A DNA stretch of 64,000 nt from Epiperipatus broadwayi (GCA_028023455.1 JAQFVV010012395.1:9528654-9592653); one strand, 5' to 3'; shown: positions 1 to 12,484, counted from the first letter of the stretch. Translations and numbers: made by a program. The notes: generated by a model from the letters alone, not told the origin.

Positions 1-740
1 ATATCTTATAAATGTTAGATGATAAGATTCTAATGAAAATTTAATTAATTCATCATTTAACATAACTCACGAATAGATAAATAGATATATAGCATAAAAG
101 AAATTGATAAATTACAAAAGTTTTAATTTTTATTTCATATTGATAATAACAAAAATATAATTTATCTTTCACGTGATCGCAAATGAGAACTAACATTAAA
201 AAGCTAATTGACATTAAATAAAAAATTTCTTTATAAATTTTTCCATGCAAATCAACTAATGTTTAGTATAAAAAAAGTAGTAATAATAATTTAGTAATTT
301 TACAAAACGATTTCAAATAAGTACTTTTTATTTATATGGTAACTTCACAATTCAATTCATTTGAATATTATTCTATAGGAATATCTACTTCAAATAATTG
401 AGTTTCGCTATTGAATTTTTGCCTGAATGTAAATTGTAAGAATAGCTTTTACATCAAATTTAAACAATAACACGTGACCACTATATTAGGTAAATTTTAC
501 CTATTTAATTTTCAGAATTTAACACATCCTTCATAAATCTGCCTGCAAATAAATGGTTTAGATTAATCTTAAAACCAAATGCAGATGTTCATCATCGTCA
601 ATCTTGATACAAAGTTAATGTAATATTATAATAACGTAATATTTAAAAATAGATCATAAATAAACGTTCCACATTATTAACATTTAACAAGCACATACTT
701 ATGGGGGAGAAGGGAATTGTAATAAATTGATCAATGTGTC
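1..740. other. AT-rich stretch, nothing recognised
   Basis: No coding pattern, RNA gene or clear repeat is visible. Short open frames here, including a 65-codon one on the minus strand at 53-250, are rich in Phe/Ile/Lys/Tyr as expected of random AT-rich DNA. Confidence 0.5.
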
Positions 741-1560
741 TAGAAACATTTGCAAACAAACAAATCTTTTAGATTTGCAGTACATTTTTCTAATAATTTA
801 TTATCAAATCATGAGTTATCTGTCAATATAAAATATCTCAGACTAACTTCTCTCACAAAACAAACTTAGATTGTCAGCCTGAACCAGAAGTTTGAAACAT
901 CTAAACGTATATGTATATATAGTAACGATATTTTGACTTTCTGTTTAAATGACTTGAATACAAACTGGTTGACTTTAGAGTCTGAATATTTTGGTAACCA
1001 GTTGTATTTATATACCTGGAATTTAACTTATCGATGCATTGGCATTCATGCATAGCATGGGTAAAGAGCATTTATATTTATATTACAATACTTAGTGAAA
1101 CATAAACATCAATTGTAAGAAATATTTACCTAATATATAGATTAATATATAGTTGAATAAACCTGTTTTTGATAATATATAGATTAAGTGTATCTCTTTT
1201 TAAAAGCATGTTAAAAAATATCCAGTCACGGAAATGATAATCTGATTATCTATTTACGGTTTTAAGTATTATCAGTTTCATTTTACAATTTAAAGTTTTA
1301 GCCATCAAATAAATATATATATAGTATTTTACTTATCAATGCATTTGCATTCATGTTTCATGGATGGAAATAATTTGTATACACATTACAATATCTGTTG
1401 AAATTTCCATTTATTGAGTAATGCACCAGAAAAATATTTTAACCAATCAAATCTTTTAGATTTTTTAGTGCCCTCCTTTGAAAATTTATTATTAAGTAAT
1501 GAGCTATTATCTAATGTAAAATTCCCAGCAATAACCTCTCTCACTGTACATGTATTTCAT
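741..1560 (+). repeat. Degenerate internal duplication
   Basis: Two blocks each occur twice on the plus strand. Block X (CAAATCTTTTAGATTT, then a TTATTATYAA stretch, then CTCTCAC) is at about 763-860 and again at about 1438-1555. Block Y (ACTTATCRATGCATTTGCAT-like, then ATTACAATA) is at about 1022-1100 and again at about 1327-1400. Identity is only moderate. This is probably an old dispersed or tandem repeat broken by insertions. Confidence 0.45.
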
Positions 1561-2019
1561 GGAAGAACCTTCAATCATCAAGTGAGCTAATGTGATGTTT
1601 CTGTTTCATTACATGTTGTAATGTGGATGTAAATTATTCTCACTCATTGTGAAATGCTGATATTGATACATTAGTAAATTAAATAACATATACATATAAT
1701 TGAAGCATGTTTAGGCTGACCATTACAATGTATATTATAAAACCAACTGCCAAACATAGACATAATCAAAGCATATAAACAAAAAAAATGGATAATCATT
1801 TCTGTGTGAATGTTCAGGTATTTTTATAAATGGTCAGGCATTTTAGATTTCTGACTCAACTGGTGAATGTAGTTTATATGTGAAATGCATGATAATGAGA
1901 GATATCGGTCTAGGAAATTTTTACACTGGATAAAACTTATGATTTAATAACAAGATTTGTTGGAGTGAGTTGTCATTCTGGAAGATTTTACTGATTACAT
2001 ATTATATATATATAGGTAC
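1561..2019. other. AT-rich stretch, nothing recognised
   Basis: No gene or strong repeat is visible. It ends in a short (TA)n run that abuts the tRNA-like repeat downstream. Confidence 0.45.
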
Positions 2020-2185
2020 TCATCTTATAGCTAAAGACGCCGCTCTGTGGCAGTTTTTGCGCTAAAACATATAAAAATGCTGTTTCTGCGCCAATACATT
2101 CGAACCCACATTTTCTATAATACAACTTTTTTGTTGTACTAGAGAATGCAGGCCGCTATGTCGTGTCACAGTAGGCATGTACGTC
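2020..2185 (-). mobile_element. tRNA-derived SINE-like element (minus strand)
   Basis: On the minus strand a box B-like GGGTTCGAATG (about 2100-2112) lies below a box A-like TAGCGGCCTGCATTC (about 2140-2156). Between them is a hairpin, TACAAC with a T6 loop and GTTGTA (about 2122-2141). The body toward lower coordinates contains GCGCAGAAAC and GCGCAAAAACTGCC and ends at a (TA)n run near 1999-2015. This part is clearly richer in G+C than its surroundings. The order box A, box B, short body, AT tail is that of a tRNA-derived SINE; the parental tRNA is not clear. Confidence 0.45.
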
Positions 2186-2720
2186 GCATAGTAGCAAATA
2201 CATTTTCCGAATTTGCACAGTTTATAAAATAGTTATGGCTTGATGAGAGAGTTTGTATTTGAATTGGATGGAAATGTTGTTTTCATTTGTTTTTTTTTAT
2301 TTTAAAGTATTGAAATGTTCAGATTTTTTAAAGTAATAATTCTAAGACTTTTTACAACATACTGTATTGAAGTTTTAATTGGGAAAATGTTAAAGATCTA
2401 TGTTTTTAATGAGTTGCAATTAGATAACATGTCAAGTAATGTACTATTCGTAACATTCCACGAGACAAAGAAGATTCTACCGTAAGTATATTTTTGAAGT
2501 AAAAAAAGAGCGGTACCAAAAAATATCCAGTAAGAAAAGTACAAATATGCACGATTTTTTGTAAATTTCATAAAAAGCAAATATTATAAACATGTTTAAT
2601 AAGTAAAGAAGACATTTATATGTGTTTGTTGTTGTTTAAAAAAGTTTGAGTTTCTTTCTTTTGTCCAAGTACGGTTACGGTTTTGATATTTTTTATTTTA
2701 GCATTACAAACAACAGAACA

Positions 2721-2780
2721 CTAACCCTAAAACTAACCCTAAAGCTAACCCTAAAACTAACCCTAAAACTAACCCTAAAC
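2721..2780 (+). repeat. Telomere-like 12-bp array (CTAACCCTAAAA)n
   Basis: Five contiguous 12-bp units start at 2721, 2733, 2745, 2757 and 2769. They differ only at the last base (A, G, A, A, C). Each contains CTAACCCTAA, that is the animal telomere hexamer CCCTAA with an altered neighbour, so this is an interstitial telomere-like minisatellite. Unit length is 12, not 6. Confidence 0.9.
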
Positions 2781-2965
2781 CTAATTGTAACAACTTTTAC
2801 TTTTTATTGTCATTCTATTTGAAGTAAAAAAATAGCCGTAATATCTATTTGTCTGTAAAAAAAAAAAAATGTAAAACGAAGACTAAAAAAATAAAAACTA
2901 GACTAAGAAATTATACTTTTTATTACGATTATTATTTTTTAGTTAAACAACAACAACAAAAAAAA

Positions 2966-3115
2966 GTCGTAACACAAGTAAAAAAATATCCGATAGAAAA
3001 TTTATAAAAAAAAACGCTGTAACACAAGTAAAAAAATATCCGATAGAAAATTGATAAAAAAAAGCCGTAACACAATTTAAAAAATATACGATAGAAAAAA
3101 CACGAATCAAATTGT
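2966..3115 (+). repeat. Tandem minisatellite, ~50-bp unit, 3 copies
   Basis: Units begin with GTAACACAA at 2969, 3019 and 3067 and contain AAAAAATATCCGATAGAAAA. The first two units are nearly identical and the third is more diverged. Single related pieces (GCGGTACCAAAAAATATCC at about 2510, GCCGTAATATC at about 2835) lie upstream, so the 2.5-3.1 kb interval seems to be one repeat locus that also encloses the telomere-like array. Confidence 0.8.
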
Positions 3116-5840
3116 AATTTGTTGATTTTATTTTACATTTATTATTATCTTTTAAATTGTATACGTTAATAAAAAATAATATTTATAAAAGATGATTTTG
3201 TTTTGTTTTTATTTTCACATTACAAAAAAGCACAGCAAAATTATAATCAATGGGTCCAGGAATGGTCATATTTTATAGTTTCAGCATGAAAACGGCACCA
3301 TCCAATGGCATCTTTATCTATAAGACAAGCACCTATATATATATTCATTTAATTTTGATAATGATATACCTAAATAGTACCTATTAAGTATGTAGTGTTG
3401 TGAGATAATCTTTAAATGTGCATACTATAATAATATGAGTTCTCTCCTTTAAAATATTAATGGTTGATCTACTTCCATATAAAAATTTGGAGACCAGATA
3501 AAAAATTGTTTTTCTAAATAGTGGATGGATCATAGAGAACATTATTTGCAAATTTATTAAATAACTAGAAAGTTTAATCTGTGCATGATTATTATATTAT
3601 GAGAATATGGACATTATTTCATAAATATTATTATAAATATATGTAAATTGAGTCATAGTGATCTTTTTAGATCAACCATGTCAAAGATTTAATGTCCTCT
3701 CTTTCTATCATCAAACAGCAATTGCTAATTTGTTTGCAAACAAAATGGAAGGATAAATATTTTATGCCCACTGATAAAATAAATTTTCAATGAATTCAAA
3801 ATTGGTTAAAATGAAATTGCATTCACATAAAACAGTAGTACTAAGTCTCTTTTTCCAATCAATCATCGTGGAACTTTTACTTGATTGCATGTCCTATTAC
3901 TGAGACTATAAATAAATTAAGATACAGATAAAATAATATATTCAAGACATGTCAATATATAAAAAACAATAGTTTTTATTTCCTGACCTGTAAATGCAAT
4001 CCTAATCTATTAGAATCACATTTCTACATGGATTTTTTTACTACATGTAATACTAAATTTTTCCAAATTCTTTACATTTTATTAAATTAAGCTTTCTCTG
4101 ATAGAATTATGACTATAGAAAGAAAATTTAATGACCATTGTCTTGACAAATATTAACATTATCTCAAATCGTTTTCCATACGCCATTAATTCAAATGTGA
4201 TTTTATGAATTACTAACTTTATCTCAGTTAAGATTTTTTTTAAAAAATATTTTTTGTCTTTATAATTGCTCATCATATTTCATCTTTATTTAACTGATTT
4301 TCTTTTTTAATTAATATAGACTAAATCGTAACATTTTTCACTTTCTTTTCACTGCTTCTAAACATCCATCTTCCTTACTAAGAATTTGTCATTTCTAGTT
4401 TTACATTATTACTTCATATTTCTTTTATGATTGTTCTCTTCTGATTTTACATAATTCATAACATTTTGTACATATATATTCGATATGTTTTAATGTATAA
4501 TAAATTGTTTTTCACATAAATATAATGCTGATATTAATTATTTATAAACTGTCAATTTTGGATGATCTTTATGTGTGTAATTATCAGTGCTATATGCAAG
4601 TAATATTTTCAAACCATTTTAAATATGATGCTCAAAAATAATATAGATACAATAAATGATATCTTATTTTTATTTCAAGACATCACATTTCAATACAGAT
4701 TATGAAATATACAATCTGGGTTATTTAATGATATTTATAATTTTAAATAATGATTCTTTAAATGATGATAAATATTTATTATATATATATATGATTTGAT
4801 TAATATTTTTAAGTATTAGAAACTGAGATATTTGATACATTTAGTTTTATATTTGTTGGTTAGTACCAGTTATAAATTTCCTATGGCTTCATTTTGTATG
4901 ACTTCGCTTTTGTAGTGAATACTTTTTTAAGCAAGGGTAAAGTTTATATCTTTATAAATAATACAGTTATAATGATGAATTAATATTTAAATGTTTTATA
5001 TATAAGTATTTTAAGGTTAGTTGTTGTTTCTATGTCATTATCTACAATACTGTAATAAAAAGTTAAGCTTATATATAATATGCAATTTCACCCATTGCTT
5101 AATTTTTAAAGCCCTCAATGTATAAGTTACTTTGTTACTAGGTATTAAAATTAAGAATAGCTTGGTTTGTTTTGGCAATGTCTCAGATTGTTGATCATAT
5201 ATGTGTTTGTTGATTTTGATGTATTAATTTAAATATTAGTAACTATTACAACAGCATTACTGCTATTTTATTTTTCTTAAATAATTTTTTTATATATATT
5301 TTATTACTGCCTATTACTTGAATTATAAAATACAAAATATTCATATGCCAAATGTAACTCATGCTAGATAAACTTGTTTTCTATATTAAGATTTATTATT
5401 AGTTGGATTTATTTCATTTTTGTAATTCATAACTATTTATTATATGGTTATAATTGTGTCTTTGCTCATAAACTTAACTTTTTTCTTTAGTATTTTCTTA
5501 TATTAATTTTCAGTAATAAATTACAATTTGTTATTGAAAAGAAGGCTAGATTTATTATCTAGTGGTGCCTTCTAAAAAATTTACATATGGCACTTTTTAT
5601 CCATTACAATATATATAATAAAACAAGTCGCAAATTGTGCAACTTGCCTTTAAGCTTGTGCTGAAATGTTCACTAGATGGAGCTTACCACTAGCTTCAAA
5701 CAAACTTTAATTATAAGTGCCAACAGAGAAAGAATTCAAAATCTCTATCATATTATCCTTATCTTCAGGCCAATTGGTTTTGAGCTTAATGGCTCACCTC
5801 AGTGAAGAGTTAGGATTTCAGAAACTAGATCTAAAACTCC
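3116..5840. other. AT-rich stretch, no gene seen
   Basis: Only short (TA)n runs and homopolymers are visible. No frame on either strand shows a recognisable protein motif. Confidence 0.4.
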
Positions 5841-5877
5841 ACCTTTATTGTTAAAAGGAGGTTACCTTGACAAAAAT
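5841..5877 (-). repeat. Short repeat, inverted partner at 7475-7510
   Basis: The segment CCACCTTTATTGTTAAAAGG plus the following GAGGTTACCTTGACAA is the reverse complement, with few mismatches, of the segment at 7475-7510 (TTGTCAAGGCAACCGCC followed by TTTAAACAATAAAGGTGG). The two copies lie in opposite orientation about 1.6 kb apart. Confidence 0.65.
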
Positions 5878-5959
5878 TTGAGATTGTTGATTGTTCTCTA
5901 TATTGGAATTATCTAAGTGTTGACTGTTTTCTGTATGGCTATATATGTATCTAAACACT

Positions 5960-6054
5960 AAATTATTCCAACAACATTCCCTGTGAGTCAAACATGAATT
6001 CGGAATAAGCAGATTTTATGTTTGTCTCACAGGAAGTGCTGTTGGAATAATTTA
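5960..6054. repeat. Inverted repeat (hairpin), ~36-bp arms
   Basis: The left arm begins TAAATTATTCCAACAACATT and ends CAAACAT (5960-5996). The right arm runs from ATGTTTGTCTCACAGG to TGTTGGAATAATTTA (6018-6053). The arms pair with a few mismatches across a ~20-bp loop. It is probably a small palindromic repeat or MITE remnant. Confidence 0.8.
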
Positions 6055-6059
6055 CCATT

Positions 6060-7360
6060 TATGTTATGATTATTTTATATTTAAGTTTCAGCTAGCAATT
6101 AATATATATATATAATAAATGTAAAATATAATATCCGTTATAAAAAATATTATATATATATAAAAAAAAATTTTTTAACAGTAAATACAATATTATAGTT
6201 TAAATTCTTTTGTAGCGCTTTCAGTTGTAATTACCATTAAAACTTATATATATATTGATTATTAGAGTTTTTGACTTCTATCTTATAAATTAGAAATGCA
6301 TTTGGGACCCACCTTTAAAAATTGTTTGGTAATAGCTACAAATATTAATATTAAAAAATGACATTTATATTTAATAAAATACAGTGGCTTGAGCTAATTT
6401 TGAATTACTTTTGCTAAAATAGACACTTCATTTCTCATTATATGTACATTGTGCCAGCTGATAATTAGATCACAATTATGAATCAGGTCGCAATTGTCAT
6501 TGCAGATATAAATTTAAATCTTAAAATAGCACAAAAGTATACAGGAATTTAAGTTAAGAAAATAATTTAACAATAAATATTTTATATATGGTATCATGGT
6601 CACAAAGGTTGAGCCAAATAAAATAAATTAAATTATTATCCATTTATTACATGGAAATGAATGTCTCCAAATATATATATAGGTAAAAGACAAATTTATA
6701 ATGTTGAACAATTTCTAAGAAAAAATGAAAAGAAGATTGTGTAAGGACTTAGAAAATTGTGGAAGTCGGGAAATTAAAAATAATTTCCATATTTAACATC
6801 GAATCATCTCTACAAGTTATGAAAATTTTGGAGTGTATGTTCATAAAGATCACTCAGCTAAACTTATATTTTAATTAGACTAGACAGACGGTTTGATGTT
6901 GGCAAATACACACTACTTAATCTTGTACTGGTTAATTTGGTCAGGTAAACATGTAATTATCAAAGATATGTGCTTGAAGATTTTTGACTGACAATTACTT
7001 GGTTGATCATAATAAAAATATAAATATCACATATTTATAAATTTTGAATTTATGTAAAATTTAAAATAATAATAGCTATAATTTGATAAACAAACTATTG
7101 TTTACACAATTTCCAGAAATAATTTTGAAACACACCCTGTGCATAAACAAGCAGATAAGTTTCTGAATCATGGTAAACGTGATTTTTGGTATGCAAATGA
7201 ACAAGACATAAGAAGTTTATAAAAATGATTGCAGTTTACTGCCATAAAATTTCCAATTACTTGGTCCTATAATCACTTGAAAATTAGTTACCATAATATT
7301 TTATATCCCATCAAATTACCATAAAACACAGTTACTTACCTAATATATATGTTGCCTTTT
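6060..7360. other. AT-rich stretch, no gene seen
   Basis: It contains (TA)n runs and unassigned AT-rich DNA, with no recognisable coding segment. Confidence 0.4.
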
Positions 7361-7925
7361 GCCTTCAAACCTTATCAGTGGTCTCTTTCTATTACAATAT
7401 ATGTAAAAAATGCAGTAAAGCAGTTAAATCTTAAACAATACTAATATCAATAACAATAAATAATTTCAATCTGTTGTCAAGGCAACCGCCTTTAAACAAT
7501 AAAGGTGGAAATTCATCTTTATATGTATGGTCTAATATACATATATGTTTTGAACATAAATGTTCAAATAAATAAAGATGCATTAGACAGATATATATAT
7601 ATACAAATGTTACTCATATAACTCATTACTTTGAAAAATTAAACGTTTCTTGATTTTTGCCTTCAAACCCAATCAGTGGCCACTTCCCGTGACAATATAT
7701 ATATATATATGTGTGTGTCTTCTGCAAATATAATCTAGGATATGAAGATGTTTAGATATGTTTTATATGCACGTGTTGCTCTTATAAGTCATTATTTTGA
7801 AAATTTGAATATATATTCATTTTTGCCTTTAAATCCTATTAGAGGGTCAAACGACTAAAGTTATTTAATCATACGTATTTATACATGTTGCTTATATAAT
7901 TCATATTTTATTGAAAAAATGTTAC
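7361..7925 (+). repeat. Cluster of degenerate repeats
   Basis: The phrase GCCTTCAAACC followed by ATCAGTGGYC occurs at about 7367 and about 7660, with a decayed version at about 7827. A second phrase (GTTRCTCATATAACTCATTA then TTTGAAAA) occurs at about 7608, 7775 and 7888. The first two copies of the first phrase run into ACAATATATAT-type tails. It looks like a decayed array of short interspersed repeats. The plus-oriented partner of the 5841-5877 repeat is at 7475-7510. Confidence 0.55.
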
Positions 7926-8620
7926 ACGTAAAAACATTCGGATTAAAACAAAACAACCGAATTTTTAGAATGTTTTTCTCATTAGATTTTTGAATTATAC
8001 ACGCATATATATATATGTATCCTTTTTTTAAACTATGTCTAGTAAATATATATTATGGAATATATATATACGCCGTCAGACGAATAAATATTTAAAGATT
8101 ATATAACTACTTACGCGATTGATTTCTCTTCCTTTTTCGTGTGCCATCCTTTCACTTCTCCTTCCGAAAGAAGTTGGTCAAATATTTCAAATTTAATAAA
8201 TAGAACAAATTCGTGAAACTTGCCTTAGCCAGCTCAACGCTGATTTTAATTCTACATCCAAACTGGAACAACTTCATTTACTAAGGTTGTATAATCTTTT
8301 ATAATTAAAGGTAAAAATTATACATAAAGAAAACCATTTTTTATGCTTAAAATTAATTTTACATTAGAGTAAACATGTTTTTCTTTAAATAATAATTTTA
8401 TTCTCTGTCAGCGCGTAAATTTTGCAAGGTGGAAAAGCTTTTATTATTAATATAATCATTTATAGTATAATTTTTAATCCCTCCCATCACTTTTTTTTTT
8501 TTAGAAAATTTAATAATGATAAACGTAAATATACATGATCAGTGAATATAATATATTTTATTTACAGTATATATGTAATATTTAAAATATAAGCATAATT
8601 CATATACTTTGAGTTTAAAT
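7926..8620. other. AT-rich stretch, nothing recognised
   Basis: No gene, RNA or clear repeat is visible apart from short (TA)n runs. Confidence 0.4.
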
Positions 8621-8946
8621 ATAATTATAGGGAATTTGAACGCAGAGTTTCAAGCTCACTTCAGCTATCAACTCTATCACATACAACCCATACACGTGAC
8701 AACGTAGACGTGAAAAAAATAAATTATTTCCGATATAAGCATTTCGTGCTAAACCAGCACTCATCAGTTATATATGTGTGGGAAGTGATGATCTGAACCA
8801 ACTGATGAATGCTGGTTTAGCACAAAATACTAATATTGGAGTTCATTTATCTTTTTCACATCTGTGTGCTCATGGGTATCGGTTATATGAGATAGAATGG
8901 ATAACTGAAGGGAGCTTGAAAGTCTGTGTTCAAATCCTATAAGTTA
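8621..8946. mobile_element. Fold-back element, family F (copy 1)
   Basis: This is a long imperfect palindrome. The left end reads ATAGGGAATTTGAAC then CAAGCTC and CTTCAG. The right end reads CTGAAGGGAGCTTGAAAG then GTGTTCAAATCCTATAA, its inverse complement. Arms of about 140 bp flank a ~30-bp centre near 8770-8800. The inner arm carries CTGATGAATGCTGGTTTAGC and CATTTATCTTTTTCACA, which recur in copies 2 and 3. The outer end of each arm, read outward, has a box B-like GTGTTCAAATCC, suggesting a tRNA-SINE origin. Confidence 0.85.
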
Positions 8947-9005
8947 TTCAATACTTATATTAGATGATAAAAATAGTCCAATATATAAACACAATATATA
9001 TATAG

Positions 9006-9370
9006 TATGGCTGAAGATCTATCAGTCCCATATAGATATTTGAGTTGGACAGCTGGGTTTGAAGACATGTAGATGTCTGAAAATTCCAGATTTTCCACTC
9101 AATAGATAACTTTTAGATAAGTGCTTGGCTTTGGCTTGGTATTTTTAGATCTAGTGTCTGAACCTACCCTGACACCTCTCTGAGGAGTGCCAAAGCACGA
9201 AACCATGGTCAGGGGTTTGGGGAGGGGTTCCTGACAGAGATATTTAAAGTGCTGGCTCTGGCTAAGCATTTATCATAAAGCTTGTAGAGGAATTGGCAAT
9301 CCTCACTGTTTATAACTTACAAGCTTAAGAGATAGGGTCATGTGATCAATGATTCTTATTTTGACTATTT
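9006..9370 (+). repeat. ~365-bp repeat, direct copy A
   Basis: It runs from TATGGCTGAAGATCTATCAG to TCTTATTTTGACTA and is nearly identical to 9428-9789 (start offset 422). It holds a GC-richer core with TGACACCTCTCTGAGGAGTG and GAAACCATGGTCAGGGG. No open frame spans it. The ~58-bp spacer to copy B begins TAGTCTC and ends GAGACTA, a 7-bp inverted pair. Confidence 0.9.
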
Positions 9371-9427
9371 ATAGTCTCTTCCAAAAGTCTTATGCAATTT
9401 TATATTGCTGAGACTACTAATATATGA

Positions 9428-9789
9428 TATGGCTGAAGATCTATCAGCCCCATATAGCTATTTGAGTTGGATAGCTGGGTTTGAAGACATGTAGATGTCT
9501 GAAAATTTCAGATTTTCCATTCAGTAGATAACTTTTAGATAAGTGCTTGGCTTTGGCTTGGTATTTTTAGATCTAGTGTCTGAACCTACCCTGACACCTC
9601 TCTGAGGAGTGACAAAGCATGAAACCATGGTCAGAGGTTTGGGAAGGGGTTCCTGACAGAGATATTTAAAGTGCTCGCTCTGGCTAAGCATTTATCATAA
9701 AGCTTGTAGAGGAAATGGAAATCCTCACTGTTTATAACTTACAAGTTTAAGAGATAGGGTCATGTGATCTGTGACTCTTATTTTGACTA
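9428..9789 (+). repeat. ~365-bp repeat, direct copy B
   Basis: Second copy in the same orientation as 9006-9370, with scattered single-base differences (for example GACAAAGCATG against GCCAAAGCACG). It ends in ACTACAATATATATATAT, the boundary type shared by several repeats in this window. Confidence 0.9.
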
Positions 9790-10596
9790 CAATATATATA
9801 TATTTATTTATGGGTTTTTTTGTAATATAATTTGTTGTGTAAAATTTAATCAGTATTATGTATTCCAAGTATTTTTTTCCGTTATTATTATTATTCTTTT
9901 CTAACCATTCTGCCTACTTTTGGAAACCATTTCAAAAAAAAAGAATCGAAATCAATGTTTATTACGATCAAGTTTTTGGTGAGGAGAAGCCATCTTTTTT
10001 CATGTGTATTTTTTCTGTTTGTGAAGATGATGGCTAATGATACCACTTTTTAACAATCATAGAGTTTTAAACATTATAATCATTCCATTTCTTTTCTCCC
10101 ATTATGAATTATGCATGTATGATCTTTTTGTACATATTGACTATAAGTCAATTTAGAATTTCTGATATCGTATTGTCTGGTGTTTTTTTTTTTGGCTAAT
10201 CTATTGTTAGTGATATTTTGAGCTGCAGTTCAAGTTTTGAAATCTGCCACTCTATAACTGTGCTAAATTACATAGCGTATTCCAAATCATCATACTTTGA
10301 TAGTTTCTGTAATTTTCAGAAACTATAAGTTTTTACAGAAAACACTAATAATAGGATTTTATTTTTGGCAAAAATCCTGTGTCCTAATACGTTTTTATGA
10401 AAATCAGACATTATTTTATAAACAAACAAATTGCAGATTATACCAAGTACAACATTTTGCAAAATATCTTAAGTTATGTATTAAATAAGGTAGAGTATAA
10501 TACAAATGAACTTAAATATGAGTTCAATGACCTAATATAGCATTCAGTAAATAATGGGGAAATATCATTATTAGAAAACTGGACCTGTATGATATT
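9790..10596. other. AT-rich stretch, nothing recognised
   Basis: A 63-codon open frame at 10297-10488 has no recognisable motif and is probably chance. Confidence 0.4.
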
Positions 10597-10675
10597 CTTG
10601 CTTTAACATTTATACAATTTATTTATATCATTGCTATTTAAACACAAGTATATTGTAAGCACCTTTAAGCTAGAT

Positions 10676-10903
10676 GTAATTATAGGGGATTTGCACCCAG
10701 ATTTTCAAACTTCTTCCTGTCATTCACTCCATCTTATACAATTGATAAACATGACCACATACCTGCTGTTTCACCAGGAAATGCATATATTGGAGATCAT
10801 TTATCTTTTTTGCATTGTGTGGTCATGTATGTTGGTTGTATAAGATGGATGGAGTGACAGGAGGGAGTTTGAAGGTCTGGGTCAAATCCACTATAATTAT
10901 ATT
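10676..10903. mobile_element. Fold-back element, family F (copy 2)
   Basis: A palindrome with ends ATAGGGGATTTGCACCCAGA and TCTGGGTCAAATCCACTATA. The arms include CACTCCATCTTATACAA, inverted as TTGTATAAGATGGATGGAG. It shares the CATTTATCTTTTT core and the box B-like outer end with 8621-8946. The element is flanked by a longer direct repeat, TTGCTTTAACATTTAWACAA then TTTATTTA, at about 10597-10625 and 10904-10931. Confidence 0.85.
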
Positions 10904-10934
10904 ATTGCTTTAACATTTAAACAATTTATTTAAT

Positions 10935-11339
10935 CATGAAACTTTTTGAAAAAACTCATGTAATGAGTTCTTCAGTTATTTGGTAAAAAAATCCCTTGAT
11001 TTTGAATTACATAGTAATTTTTCTAAGATGATCATCTTGGTACTGTTTAGATAAGTAAATATAGAATTTAGAAATAGCATGTGATTGTAATAAATAAATA
11101 GCTGTGACCAAGTATGGGTACTATGATTTGATCATTTTCAAATCTTTCAAATTTGAATCTAAACCACTGTTTGATTACCCAAATAAAAAATGTAAAAAAT
11201 CATAATAAATAATATTTTTCAGTGCAATCGTGAATTGAAATTTTCAACATATTTTTAAGTTGTTAACATGGAAAATAAGTGGTTGTGTTAAATTAAAATA
11301 GATATCATAATTATGTTCAACCATTATCAATCCATATTG
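10935..11339. other. AT-rich stretch, nothing recognised
   Basis: No gene or strong repeat is visible. It ends where coding similarity to the minus-strand LINE begins. Confidence 0.4.
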
Positions 11340-12484
11340 CAGGATAAAAGTCTCTCCAAGTTTATTTCATCTTCTCTGATTTCTAGCCTCTTCTCTCTAC
11401 ATCACCCACCCCAGCACACTTCCTTATTTCAGTCATCCATCTCACTTGTGCTGTCTTTATAAGTCTTATAACCTCTTGAAATCTAGTTTTAAGTGTTTAT
11501 CTATTATTATTTCTTTTAGCAAACAGCCCAACTCCACTTCAGTCTCTTAATTTTCTCCATTATATCAGTAACACTTAATTGTTCTCTCACTCATGCATTT
11601 TGTTATCAATTCCTTCTTGTTACTCTTAACATACATCTCGCATATTCCATTGAATGATTTGAAGTCTTTGTATTGCTGTTCTGTTAAGTGTCCAAGTCTC
11701 AGATTCATAAATAAGAATTAGTAATATATATTTATTAAAAATCTTCCTTTTCAAACACACAGACATACTCTCTTTTAACATTGTTATTTCTATAAAAAGC
11801 ACTTCAACTCAGTTTAATTCCATAATTAATGTCATCGGTTATGTTTCTATGTATAGTAATACTCTGACTAAGATATTTGTAGTTATTAACTTCTTCTACC
11901 TCATTATTATCCATCTTCATTTACTTTTCTTTTTTTGAGAAATCTATTGAACATTACTTTAATCCTTTTAATATTTATCTTTAATCCTACTTTCTTACTT
12001 TCATCTTATTTAGTCTTGCAACATTTCCTGAAGCTCTAAAGCATTATTTTAAAAAAACTATATCAGCTGCAAAATATGGATGACTTAAAGAATCTTCATT
12101 TACTTTTACTCCCTTAGCTTTCCATTTTAATTCACAAAATACTTTTTGCTAAACCGCTAAAAATATTTGGAAATATGAAGTCATTCTGTTATACACCCTT
12201 CTCAATGATAATCCTTTTAGTATCATTATCCTAATCCAATTCTTGCTATTGCATTTTTATAAATATTTTTCAGAATATGACAAGGATCCTGGGTCTATAT
12301 CTTGATGATCCAATGCTTTAATCACTGAAAAAAATGCTTATAGAATAAAATGCCTTTTCATAATCTACAAATACAAAAAGCACAATGGCAACTCGTATTC
12401 ATTAGTCCTTTCTATAAATTTTCTCAATACTTGGATATGATTCACTATACTAAAACACTTTTAAATACAGCTTGTTCTTTTAAG

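Noticed and set aside
2721-2780. True chromosome end
   Set aside because: Only 60 bp of a 12-bp variant unit, flanked on both sides by ordinary repeat-bearing DNA.
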